From Sweltsa coloradensis (Eukaryota; Arthropoda; Insecta; Plecoptera; Chloroperlidae), in the NCBI GenBank assembly GCA_024449915.1, contig JAMZAV010000069.1, positions 1-64,000 on the forward strand: a DNA stretch of 64,000 nt. The letters run 5' to 3'. This document shows positions 24,591-34,560 of this stretch, piece after piece. Every line of letters starts with the position of its first letter. Position 1 is the first letter of the stretch. Made by a program: the position numbers and the translations under genes. The notes beneath the pieces were generated by a model that was not told the DNA's origin, did no database searches, and was given only the letters and a program-made list of their open reading frames with translations.

Positions 24591-25243
24591 CAGTGGTTCC
24601 CAACCAGGGTGCCGCGGACCTTATGTAGGGGTGCCGCGAAATCCTATGTACATTTAAGTAAACACAAGTAGTTCGTGAAATTTAAAATAATAAGATATAG
24701 TAAATAATTTATTTTACACCAAGAAAAATAAATATACGTAACAGAACAGTTTTTTTTATTCAAAATAGTCCCATTTGAAAAATGGATATTATGTAATCAC
24801 GCAACAACAATATTGATCTCGATTCCTTTGCCAGATGCCACCCCCCAAATTGGGCGATAGTGAATCGACTGAAGTGGAGTGTGAAAACTATTGGACAAAT
24901 CAGTTAAAAGTGCGAGCAGTGATACTATTAAGAAATCAGTGAACACACGGTTATATGAGGACAGCTACTTAGCTATGGGATTTACATGGTGCGGTGATGA
25001 AGAAACGCCTAGCCCTGAGTGCATTGTCTGTGGTGACAAATTTGAAAATCAAGCTGTGGTTCCTAGCAAATTGTAACGTATTTTATCTACTTAAACATAG
25101 TCAACAAACTGACATCAAATTGCTGAATTTTTCAATATTTTGTTTACGAGACCTGCTAAATTACTACTTGGTTGAAGGGGGTGCCGCGAAATTGTTAAAT
25201 GTAGCAATGCCCTTGAGTTGGAAAAGGTTGGGAACCATCAGTG
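24591..25243 (+). mobile_element. hAT deletion derivative with BED-finger remnant
   Basis: The left end is CAGTGGTTCCCAACC, a common animal hAT terminus. The right end is GGTTGGGAACCATCAGTG, its imperfect complement with a small insertion. ATTTATAT (24581-24588) before it and ATTTATAA (25244-25251) after it are the probable 8-bp duplication, with a 2-bp uncertainty at the left border. Both subterminal parts carry GGGTGCCGCG(GA). Between them only the 5' coding part of a transposase survives (24891-25076). Confidence 0.8.
24891..25076 (+). pseudogene. N-terminal BED-type zinc-finger piece of hAT transposase
   Basis: A 61-codon reading frame contains RLYEDSYLAMGFTWCGDEET followed by PECIVCGDKFENQAVVPSKL and a stop. 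This matches the start of ZBED5/FAM200-like hAT transposases, where a Tyr-x-x-Gly-Phe-Thr segment precedes Cys-x-x-Cys and a Pro-Ser-Lys-Leu-x-x-His step. The His pair of the finger is lost because the frame stops after SKL. The DDE catalytic core and dimerisation domain are absent. Confidence 0.75.
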
Positions 25244-25380
25244 ATTTATAAATATTCAACAATACTTTCTTAAACTTAATTGGCCCATATATATTTGAGT
25301 TTGAGTGCAGCTGTTTAATAACGATACATAACTTAAATAGCTATTTTTTTGAAAAGAAATTTCAAACAAAATTTTTGGAA

Positions 25381-28215
25381 GAGCGAAGCGAAGACTTCAA
25401 TTTCACCGACCCCCCAAAAAATTTAGCTCGGGTATTTTTTTTTTTTTTTTTCGAAGGAAATAAGTACAAAAATAAATACGTCATATTTATCGACCAGTTT
25501 TAGTTACATTTCCGTACATGTGTTGAGTTATAAGTACAATTTGAATAATTGTCTTTAATGCACTCTAGCATGCAGTAGTCGATCAACATAAATCGTATAA
25601 CCGTACTTTAAGCTCATTCATCGACTGGAGGAGAGTCGACCGAAGTACATTTACCCAGAATCAACTTCAAGCTGCGATTTACTTTTAGCCAAATATATAT
25701 AGTTGAGCAAGTTAGGGGGGAAATCTGTAGGTTATTGGATGAGCGAAGCGAAGACTTCAATTTGACTTAGTGTTTTTTTGTTTGTTTTTTACTTACGTTA
25801 CCCCAAGAAAAATAGCTCGGGTGTTTTGTTTTTGTTAGTTTTTTGTCTGTTTGTTCGCTCTCTACCGGGCAAACGGCATATGCGATCTTGATGAAAATTG
25901 GAGGGGACCTTCGAAATCTCTGAAGTTAGAGCTGTATTGTTTTTGGGTACAATCGAAGAAATATTTCTCATAAATATCGTACTTTTACGATTTTTTTCGA
26001 TTTTTAGTGCGATATTTTCGTGATATTTAGCAAACGGCTACTCCGATATTGATGAAACTTTATAGGAACGTTTAAAATCACTGAAATCATATATGTTATG
26101 ATTTTAGAGACATTTGAAAACACATTTCTTATAGAAATCGTACTTTTACGATTTTTTCTCCGGTTTTTAATACGATATTTTCGTGATATTTGGGCCGATT
26201 TTGACCAAACGGGTGGGGCTACAACGTTCATATTTTACATTGAAATAAAGATTATGGTGATGTAGTGCCTCTTGAAAGAAAAAGTTGGAAAAGTTGGTCA
26301 AAATTCATAGAAATAAAGGTTTTAATATAAGCCTTTTACAGGTGTATAATGAACAAGTAATATCAAGTAACTATAGAAAAAGTAAGGAGATTCCACATAA
26401 AAACGTTATCATTGGACATAAATATTCCAAATAAAGCTCATCCATCAACGCGACTGGAAAAAGCGTTCGCGAAGCGGCCTAGTCTAAAGATAACACTGAC
26501 ACAAAACACAAAAATTGGCTTTATTATGATTTCTTAACACTAGGAAGCTTCGCAAACGCTTTTTTTAGTCGCGTTGATGGATGAGCTTTTTAATTTTAAA
26601 ATGTTAATATTAATTTAAAATAATAAAAACATATTAACACGGCCCATACAAAGCAATCATTAGGTCTGTTAGATCTTTGATTGTTTGTAACAAGGCTGTG
26701 AGTAAGGTATAAAATCTCCTGTGAAGTTTTCATACAAGGCTGTGAGAAAGATCTAAAATCTATATTTTCGTGCTATTTGGGCGGATTCTGACCAAACGGG
26801 TGGGGCTACAACGTTCATATTTCACATGGACATTAAGGTTAGGGTGATGTATTGACTTTTGAAAGAAAAAGTTGAAAAAGTTAGCCAGAATCTATAGAAA
26901 TAAAGGTTTTAATATTTAACACCTTAAAAAACTCAAATTGAACGAAGGTCGTGTCAAATTTTCATCAAGATCGCATATGCCGTTTGCCCGGTAGAGAGCG
27001 AACAAACAGACGGAAAAACGAAAAAAAACAAAAAAACAAAAAAACACCCGAGCTAAATTTTTTTGGGGGTCGGTGAAATTGAAGTCTTCGCTTCGCTCAT
27101 CCAATTACCAAATTATGAGAAATAGAACCAATTATTGTTACGTTACTAGGAAAACGCTAAAGTCCCGCCGCGTTGATGGATGAGCTTTTTAAAGTTTTTA
27201 GTTTGCGTGGGATATCTTTACTTTTGCAAGTGCTTTGTTTTGCTGCCTACGCATTGTAGGTGAATGTTGTCAAGTTTCTTTTGTTTCTTGTCAATTGGTA
27301 TTATTTACCGTAAAAAACTTATATTAAAAGCTTTATTTCTATGGATTCTGGCTAACTTTTTCAACTTTTTCTTTCAAAAGGTACTACATCACCATAACCT
27401 TAATGTCCATGTTTAATATGAACGTTGTAGCCCCACCCGTTTGGTCAGAATTGGCCAAAATGGCACGAAAATATCGTACAAAAAAACAAAAATCTTATAT
27501 TAAAAGCTTTATTTCTATAGATTCTGGCTAACTTTTTCAACTTTTTCTTTCAAAATGTACTACATCACCATAACCTTAATGTCCATGTATAATATGAACG
27601 TTGTAGCTCCACCCGTTTGGTCAGAATTGGCCCAAAAGTCACGAAAATATCGCACAAAAAATCGAAAAAAATTGTAAAAGTACGATATTCACGAGAAATA
27701 TTTCTTCGATTGTACCCAAAAACGTGGCAAGTCTAAGTTCAGAGATTTCGAAGGTCCTGTTAAATTTTCATCCAGATCGCATATGCCGTTTGCCCGGTAG
27801 AGAGCGAACAAACAGACAAAAAACTAACAAAAAACAAAACACCCCGAGCTATTTTTCTTGGGGTAACGTAAGTAAAAAACAAAACAAAAAAAACACTAAG
27901 TCAAATTGAAGTCTTCGCTTCGCTCATCCAATAACCTACAGATTTCCCCCCTAACTTGCTCAACTATATATATTTGGCTAAAAGTAAATCGCAGCTTGAA
28001 GTTGATTCTGGGTAAATGTACTTCGGTCGACTCTCCTCCAGTCGATGAATGAGCTTAAAGTACGGTTATACGATTTATGTTGATCGACTACTGCATGCTA
28101 GAGTGCATTAAAGACAATTATTCAAATTGTACTTATAACTCAACACATGTACGGAAATGTAACTAAAACTGGTCGATAAATATGACGTATTTATTTTTGT
28201 ACTTATTTCCTTTCG
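25381..28215. repeat. Large inverted repeat, about 2.8 kb
   Basis: Left-arm sequence at about 25453-26240 returns in reverse complement at about 27405-28215, with very high identity in the outer 280 bp (25455-25738 against 27928-28213). GAGCGAAGCGAAGACTTCAA occurs at 25381 and 25741 and in reverse near 27080 and 27905. Inside lie additional copies of a shorter unit that includes GGTGGGGCTACAACGTTCAT: direct at 26210 and 26800, reverse at 27420 and 27600. The last two lie in a tandem duplication of about 165 bp. Several short ORFs come from the repeat. The order B-A-C-D...D'-D'-C'-A'-B' suggests a foldback transposon or an inverted pair of insertions. Confidence 0.85.
26433..26589. mobile_element. 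Small TIR element (MITE)
   Basis: The ends are AAAGCTCATCCATCAACGCG and its reverse complement, extended inward by ACTGGAAAAAGCGTT on the left and a close complement on the right. That gives TIRs of about 43 bp around a 70-bp centre. Single ends with the same motif appear at 27168-27190, 32101-32121 and 32763-32783. It sits in the centre of the 2.8-kb inverted repeat. Confidence 0.8.
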
Positions 28216-28360
28216 GGTACAGGGTAAACATTAAATATAATTTTAATGTACTACCCCCTCCCCTTTTTTTCATTCTATTGAATGTTTACCCTGTACCTGA
28301 AGGGAAATAATACATAAATTTAAAATTACGTCATATTTATCGACCAGTTTTAGTTAAATT
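28160..28360. repeat. Short foldback at the right border of the large inverted repeat
   Basis: CTAAAACTGGTCGATAAATA at the left is answered by its complement at about 28335-28350. GGTACAGGGTAAACATT near 28218 is answered by AATGTTTACCCTGTACC near 28281. The outer part therefore exists three times (25480, 28170 reversed, 28330), so the terminal module has been copied separately from the large arms. Confidence 0.8.
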
Positions 28361-28427
28361 CTCCGTGAATGGCCGTTGATTTCTGAAGCAGGAACTAGGG
28401 GTAGTTACTTCGGAAATGGAATACTTT

Positions 28428-28600
28428 TTTTTATCGTCGCCTGTAAATAATTGTCGTGTGTTTTATTGTGATGTGTGCTGCCTTATGACTGAAGCAAACC
28501 TAGCATGAACTTTCAGTGAGGATTGCTGGTGCGGGATTCGATCCGCGACCTCCCGAATCAGAGTAGCACGCGTTACGCATGAGCCACCTGCACTGTTGCC
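28428..28600 (-). mobile_element. tRNA-derived SINE
   Basis: On the minus strand the head has box A GTGGCTCATGCGTAACGC and box B GGATCGAATCCC with a proper spacing for a tRNA-like Pol III promoter. A body of about 90 bp follows and ends in an A-run at about 28428. The head resembles that at 18430-18512. Confidence 0.65.
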
Positions 28601-30070
28601 GCACCCATAGTTGTTAGAAACGCCATACGAACTGTATTTCCGAAATGAAAATGTTCAATTTGTATTTATTTCGGAATTTCAATCCGAATATCGTCACTTT
28701 GTAATCTTCCACCTACAAGGTTCGTGTGTGGAAACTTGGTGTCGCGACAAAGGACAATCAAAATAAATAATTATTTGAACGTCACACGTAAAACTTTAAA
28801 AAATATCAAAATTTGTTTTGAATTTTGAACGTAGGTCATAATCATGATCATGGTGTTCCATAGCATGTTTTATTAAGGAATACCTATTTATTACATTTAC
28901 ACAATTGGGGTTTCGAGGGTAAAGATGATCGTATACCAACTCAACATTTGACAAAGCGACATTCGCCAACCTTGACAAGTTTACATTCCTCTCGTCAGAT
29001 AGCAACCGTAAGTTGACGACGAATACGACTCTTAAGCGGAAATTTCCGTTAGTCACCTAGTGTGAATGTGTTATGGTTGTATTCGATCATGTGCATCCTG
29101 TTACGTTCTGAATCCAGTAGACGCGCAAAACTCCGTCATAAAGTCATAACACACCGTCATATTATTGACACTAACGCTTTTCGATAATCTACAAACCACA
29201 AACATTGACTCTAAATTTTCCTGGAAGCTTTCGATTAAAAACTCGTACAATCAACGGGACGACAAATGAAGGCCTGATATTTTTTATCTTGCTTGGGCCT
29301 GTTTCAAAAGTTTGACGGAATGTTTGATGTTAGGTTGTTTTGTAGGACTCATTTTCAGAATTTATATCCAAAAGCTTGGGTTCTCAAAATTCCCTAAAAT
29401 AAGGATCTTCAAAAACCTTACTTTCTTGTTGTAGGTTAGACGAAAACAAACTAGACACTCTTTCCCGTTCCTCTTTAAAAAAAGAACTTGCATTCCTGAA
29501 TCAAGTCTAGATGTGATCCTGAATGTCCTTTTTCCAATATTTATAATTTATTGGTCACCAACAACAGGTATAAAACCCACAAGTGTTAGGTTACTAAAAC
29601 TAAACAATCAAGACATCAATTCAAAACCATACAAATACGATAAACATTAAATAATAAATACATAAAATATTAACGGGAAGTCCTTCAAACCAAACTAATT
29701 TTAGTTTGATATTTCAGACAGACAAATGTAAAAGGATATGTATGCAATTGAGTTCGTATAACTTTAATTTCAACTCAATTCGACCGTATTACGACAGCGA
29801 TGTATAACTTTTAAATGAACGTACAATTCTACAAAATTGTAACTTTTAAATATATAACTGCCTGTTGTAGTAATAGGAATACCTTCCCATAAAAGTACAC
29901 TAAAATGGAACTCGTTACTCCCTAAATCTTATATCCAAATTTGTATTTCAATCAGAACAACAAGTTAAACCTGTAAACAAATCGGTACTGTTTAATAATG
30001 TGAGAAATCTGGTGTGGTTAGAACCCTGTGTGGTGATATGAATGGCCGGAACCTACCGAATTCTCGCGTG
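28601..30070. other. Unassigned sequence
   Basis: No supported gene. A minus-strand frame of 86 codons at 28796-29056 has ordinary composition but no motif I know and no visible splice partner. The rest is AT-rich. Confidence 0.35.
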
Positions 30071-31018
30071 ACAATTGACGACTCGAAATGGGCGGAGCTT
30101 AAAAACGATCGATAGGTCACGTGACTAGTATTGGGTATAAATCCTCATTTCGCAAGCTGGCGCCTGCTGAACGGCGCATCACTTATCACGCTCAAAACTT
30201 TATTTTATTCATTATTTGGACAACACTTAAATGAATAATATTTAGCAAACATATCATTCCTTGTAATAGCGATTATTCCGATTGTTTTGACAAAGGTCGT
30301 TAGCTTGTTATAACAAGTACGCATCACACAAGTGAAAATTATCAATGGACTTAAGTTTCTCATTAATTAATTTGACAAAAAAACTACTGATCGGATTTCG
30401 ACAAGGATTCTTTGTAAGAAATGCATCAGACGTTTAGACAAGAAAATATACTAACTTTCTAGATAGAAAGTGCACTGAACGAAAATTTACAGCATAGAGT
30501 AATATGCAGCGTGCACTTTTTCACGGCTCATCCGCACGTCAAGAGTGCGTATTTTAGATAAAAAACATACCCTGCATATTACTCTATGCTGCAAAGTTTC
30601 GTTCAGTGCACTTTCTATCTAGAAAGTTAGTTTATTTCTTGTCTAAAAGTCTGATGCTATTTTAAAGAGGTCTTGTCAAAATCCGATCAGTAGTTTTTGT
30701 CAAATAAATTATTGAGAAAACTTTAGTCATTGATAATTTTCACATGTATGATGCGTACATTGTTATAACAAGCTAACGACTGTGTCAAAAAAATCGAAAT
30801 AATCGCTATTACAAAGAATGATATATTTGCCAAAATATTATTTAATTTAACTATTGTCCAAATAATGAACAGAATAAAAGTTAGAGCGTGATAAGTGTTG
30901 CGCCGTGAAGCAGGCGTCAAACTTGCGAAATGAGGATTTATACCAAAATAATTCCGCCATGTTGCCTCGTGACGTCAGGAGGCGGGTACAATTCAAGTCG
31001 TCAATTATGCCACTGGTA
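30071..31018. repeat. Foldback element, 0.95-kb palindrome with 62-bp loop
   Basis: The left arm (30071-30509) and right arm (30572-31018) are imperfect reverse complements along about 440 bp. Matching landmarks are CAATTGACGACT/CAAGTCGTCAATTA at the outer ends, TATAAATCCTCATTTCGCAAG near 30138 (complement near 30935), and CATAGAGTAATATGCAG/CTGCATATTACTCTATG at the loop. The divergence between the arms, with indels, argues for age and not for an assembly hairpin. A transcript would form a long double-stranded RNA. No coding function. Confidence 0.9.
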
Positions 31019-31068
31019 GATCGCAAAAAGTGTTTAAAATGTGAAAACTTTGTAATGTTTGATGAAAA

Positions 31069-31431
31069 ATGAACAAGCGAAAAGTGAATAATTTAGAAAA
31101 ACAAGATGCAATAGAATTATATGAATAGGGTCCTCGGTTCTGTGTTCATTTCTGTGGCGCCTTCCGAATCAGGATAGGAACACGTCACGGTACACGACCC
31201 GCTGAGGAAGTCGCCATATTTCTGGAGGAGAAAAAAAAACACGGCATCGTTGCGCAACGATTTTGTTCTGAAGCTCAAGTATTTGGTAGAAATCTTTTCG
31301 AAATCAAACCAACTGAATTTATAGCCTACTTGAAACTTACAAGAAGCGGAAGGAGGCGAGATATATTTTTACACGACGCACCACAAAATGCGACGTTGCA
31401 TCAAAAAACTTGTGTTGCGGAAAAAAAGTAG
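31069..31431 (+). pseudogene. Open frame with one in-frame stop, unknown family
   Basis: Starting at an ATG (31069) the frame reads MNKRKVNNLEKQDAIELYE, meets TAG at 31126, then stays open for 100 more codons to TAG at 31429. It includes RIRIGTRHGTRPAEEVAIFL and KHGIVAQRFCSEAQVFGRN. Composition is protein-like (charged, mixed hydrophobic), unlike the AT-rich noise further on. I do not recognise the family. It may be a decayed exon of a gene or transposon. Confidence 0.35.
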
Positions 31432-31439
31432 GTTGAAGA

Positions 31440-33636
31440 AGTGAGACTTTTGAAACATTTCAATCCTTTATCATCGAAATTGGCGAATAGCAGTCTGAGA
31501 GGATGAATTGATTTGTAGGGCCTACACAGAACTCATTTTAACCGAAGGATTTCATGGAATAACATTCTACAGACATTTGTAACTAATTTTATTGAAGTTT
31601 TTAGGGTGTTGTTCCTTTTCACATCGTCGTATATAATAAATAATTATGTGAAGTAGGATTTTCGTCTATGGGGGGGGGGGGGGAAATCCAAATCAAATTC
31701 CATACAAACTGCATGTCCAACTTTGTGTGCGCCTCAAAATCATTTGCGTCGACGTAGACGTTAATTCAGGGGTCAACAAGAATCTGGTAGTGTTTATTTA
31801 AAGATTCAGATAATAAGACATTTGCAACTGTTATCATATGTTTTACTAAAAGCGTGGCGTTATATTTCTAGAACTATTAAACTATCTATATCAAACTCTG
31901 ACATTAAAAACACACTTAACAAAGACAACAAAACAACAATAACATAACCAATACGCTTTGAATAAAATATACAATAAGAGGGGGGAAATGCCTTATTATT
32001 AAAAAAAAAAAAATGTCTTTTGTAGTTAATTTTATTTAATAAATAAAAAAATAAAAAATATTTTAAATTTTTTACAAGTCCTTTTTCGCGAACTTCTTTC
32101 TGCGTTGATGGATGACCTTTGTTTGGTCTATCTAGCCTTCCCTTTTCCCTTTTATTTAAATTATGTTTTCAGTTTTTTCATTTTGCAAGTATCAATCCCC
32201 AGGCAATACCGAACGACACCCAAAATTTGGAAAACCCCGTACGGTGGGGCGCGCCCATGGGTTTCCGAATGACCTCGCCGCTATAGGTCCGATTTTGGAA
32301 AGGCCCCTAAACAAAGTGACCATGGTAAAGTAGTCATCTTTGGGTCTCGTGATATCGAAGGGCACTAAAAGTTTTTTATCAAGCGGAAGAGAAGTTTGTC
32401 GCCTGTAAAGAAAAAAAAACCAGAAAAAATATTCAAAATTTTACACATAATAAATTTAAATTTTTTAAAAAAGTAAGTTTTTTGAAAAAAATATTTCTTG
32501 ATTATCCTGAATAACGTGGAGGTCTCATTTTCGACTTTTCCCTTCAATTCGTCAGCTTAGAGTAGCCTTTTGGACGGTAGAGAGCTCACAACAAAAGAAA
32601 AAAAAGTATGGGGCCTAAATAATTTTTTTTTCAGGGGTTATCAAATTGGATTTTTTCGTTCGTTTGAAATTTACAAATATTTTACAAAAAATTTTATAAA
32701 AAATTTTTAAAATTTTAAAAATCTTTTTAATAAATTGCCCGCTTCGAGAACGTTTTTTTACAATCGGTTGATGGATGAGTCTTTTTGTTTTTTGAACGGG
32801 TGTACGTTTTTTACTTGGGTTTTTGTTTTACCATTGTTAATAATGAAGGGGGTTTTAAAAGTCGTGGGGAAAAAGTTTCACACCCAATCAAACCTGTCGC
32901 GGGATTTTTACCACCTCACCGCCCCCCCCCCCGACCTTATATTGTTCTTATTCGCAAAAAGAGCGAGCAGATAGAGTTTTAAAATGATTTGGACTCGTAG
33001 GTTTGGATAGTGTTCAAATGTGACGTCCATAGCCGAAAAACCATGCTTTGCGTTTTTTCCCATATTACTCGGAAGATTGCATCAAGTCGGTGAAACCTTT
33101 TGTACGGAAGGGAGCAAAGTTACACAAATTCCGAAAAAAAACACGAAAACGTAAAAACATTTTCGTGTGTTAAAAACTCGAGTAAGGTTAAGGAAAGAGT
33201 TTCCGAAGGTTCGTTTTATTTTTTCAACGAGATGGGAAAGTTATTTTTTGGCCGATAGATAGCAAAACAACAAAAACGCCCAAGTATATTTCAAAAAGGT
33301 TGAAAATTAAAGTTTTTTGTCATTCGCTATGCTGAGTACGCTTTCCAATATTAAAAATCCCCAACCCCCAGGTCCATAGCGTAGGGGGGTCGCAAAAGTT
33401 TCTACTCTAAAAAACTGGGACGCGATTCAAAAAAAGTTTGGGAAGTATACTAGTCAAATTGGGCTTTACGGGGTACTTTGCGAAGTCGATATTTTTTTTT
33501 ATGTGGCATTAGCGGCATTAGATTCCCAGGGCAATTCGTGACTTATCAAGGAATTATTTTGAACCTACTTCATTGTATCAGATATCATTTAAAATCTTTC
33601 CCCACAAGATCAGAGCTAACAGAGTGCTCAAGTCAT
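31440..33636. other. AT-rich region with many homopolymers
   Basis: Contains 14 G residues at 31670-31683 and frequent runs of A and T. Isolated ends of the 26433-type MITE occur near 32101 and 32763. ORFs at 32735-32982 are overlapping frames without motifs. No gene is supported. Confidence 0.45.
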
Positions 33637-34560
33637 GTAGGGCCGCTTATACAGTGTAGGGTGGCTTGCTGTCATACGTCATGGGGGCGGATGTCATCGA
33701 ATGTAGGGAGGCTCATGTATACGACATATAGGGGGCTTGCTGTCTTTTGTCATGGGTGGTTTTGCTATCAATGTCATAGGGTGGCTTGATGTCATACTGA
33801 CATATAGGGTGGCTTGCTCTCATACTGTCATAGGGGGGCTTGAGTCATATGAATATAGGGGGCTTGCTGTTATAGGGCTTTTAAGGGGGCTTGCTGTCAT
33901 ACAGTATAAAAATCTTGCGTCATACAGTCATAGGGCTTGCGTCATAATTTTCATAGGGGGTTTGCGTTTTAAAGTCATGGGTGGTTGCGTATACAGTCAT
34001 ATGGGCTTACTGCATGAGGGCTTGCTGTCTTCAGTCAAAGGGGGCTTTCTGTGTAATACAGTCTTGGGGGGGTTGTTTCCTCATACTGTCAAAAGGTGGT
34101 TTTGGTCATACTATCATGGGGGTTTTCTGTATAAACAGCATAGGGGTTTGCGTATACGTATAGGGTGGCTTTCTGTGTCATACAGTCATAGGTGTCTTGC
34201 CGTCATACTGTCATAGGGTGGCTTGCTGTGTCATACAGTCGTAGGTGGTTTTGCGTGCATACAGTCATAGGGTGGTTTGCTGTCATAGCATAGGGGACTT
34301 GTCTCATACAGTCATGGGGGTGGCACTTGGCAGATGTCATAGGGTGGCTTGCTGTCATACAGTCATGGGTGACTCTGGCGGGACTGTCATAGGGGGCTTG
34401 CGTCAAATGTATAGGGTTGTTGCTGTCATACATCATAGGGGGGCACTCTGGCAGACGTCTAGGGGGGCTTGCGTCATAAAAAGGGTATAGGGTGAATCTG
34501 GCAGATGCATAGGGTGGCTGCGCATACAGTCAAGGGTGTCACTCTGGCAGACTGTCGTGG
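33637..34560. repeat. Minisatellite, 26-bp unit, about 35 copies
   Basis: The unit is CATAGGGTGGCTTGC followed by TGTCATACAGT. The copies vary by many one- and two-base deletions. A variant with CACTCTGGCAGA appears in the last 250 bp. The ORFs at 33478-34490 on both strands are translations of this repeat. Confidence 0.93.

Noticed and set aside
28796..29056. 86-codon minus-strand ORF
   Set aside because: Normal composition but no recognisable similarity, promoter or splice partner; kept only as a remark.
33478..34490. Several overlapping ORFs, including 159 codons at 33737-34216
   Set aside because: Translations of the 26-bp minisatellite; a unit length not divisible by three and indels give frames by chance.
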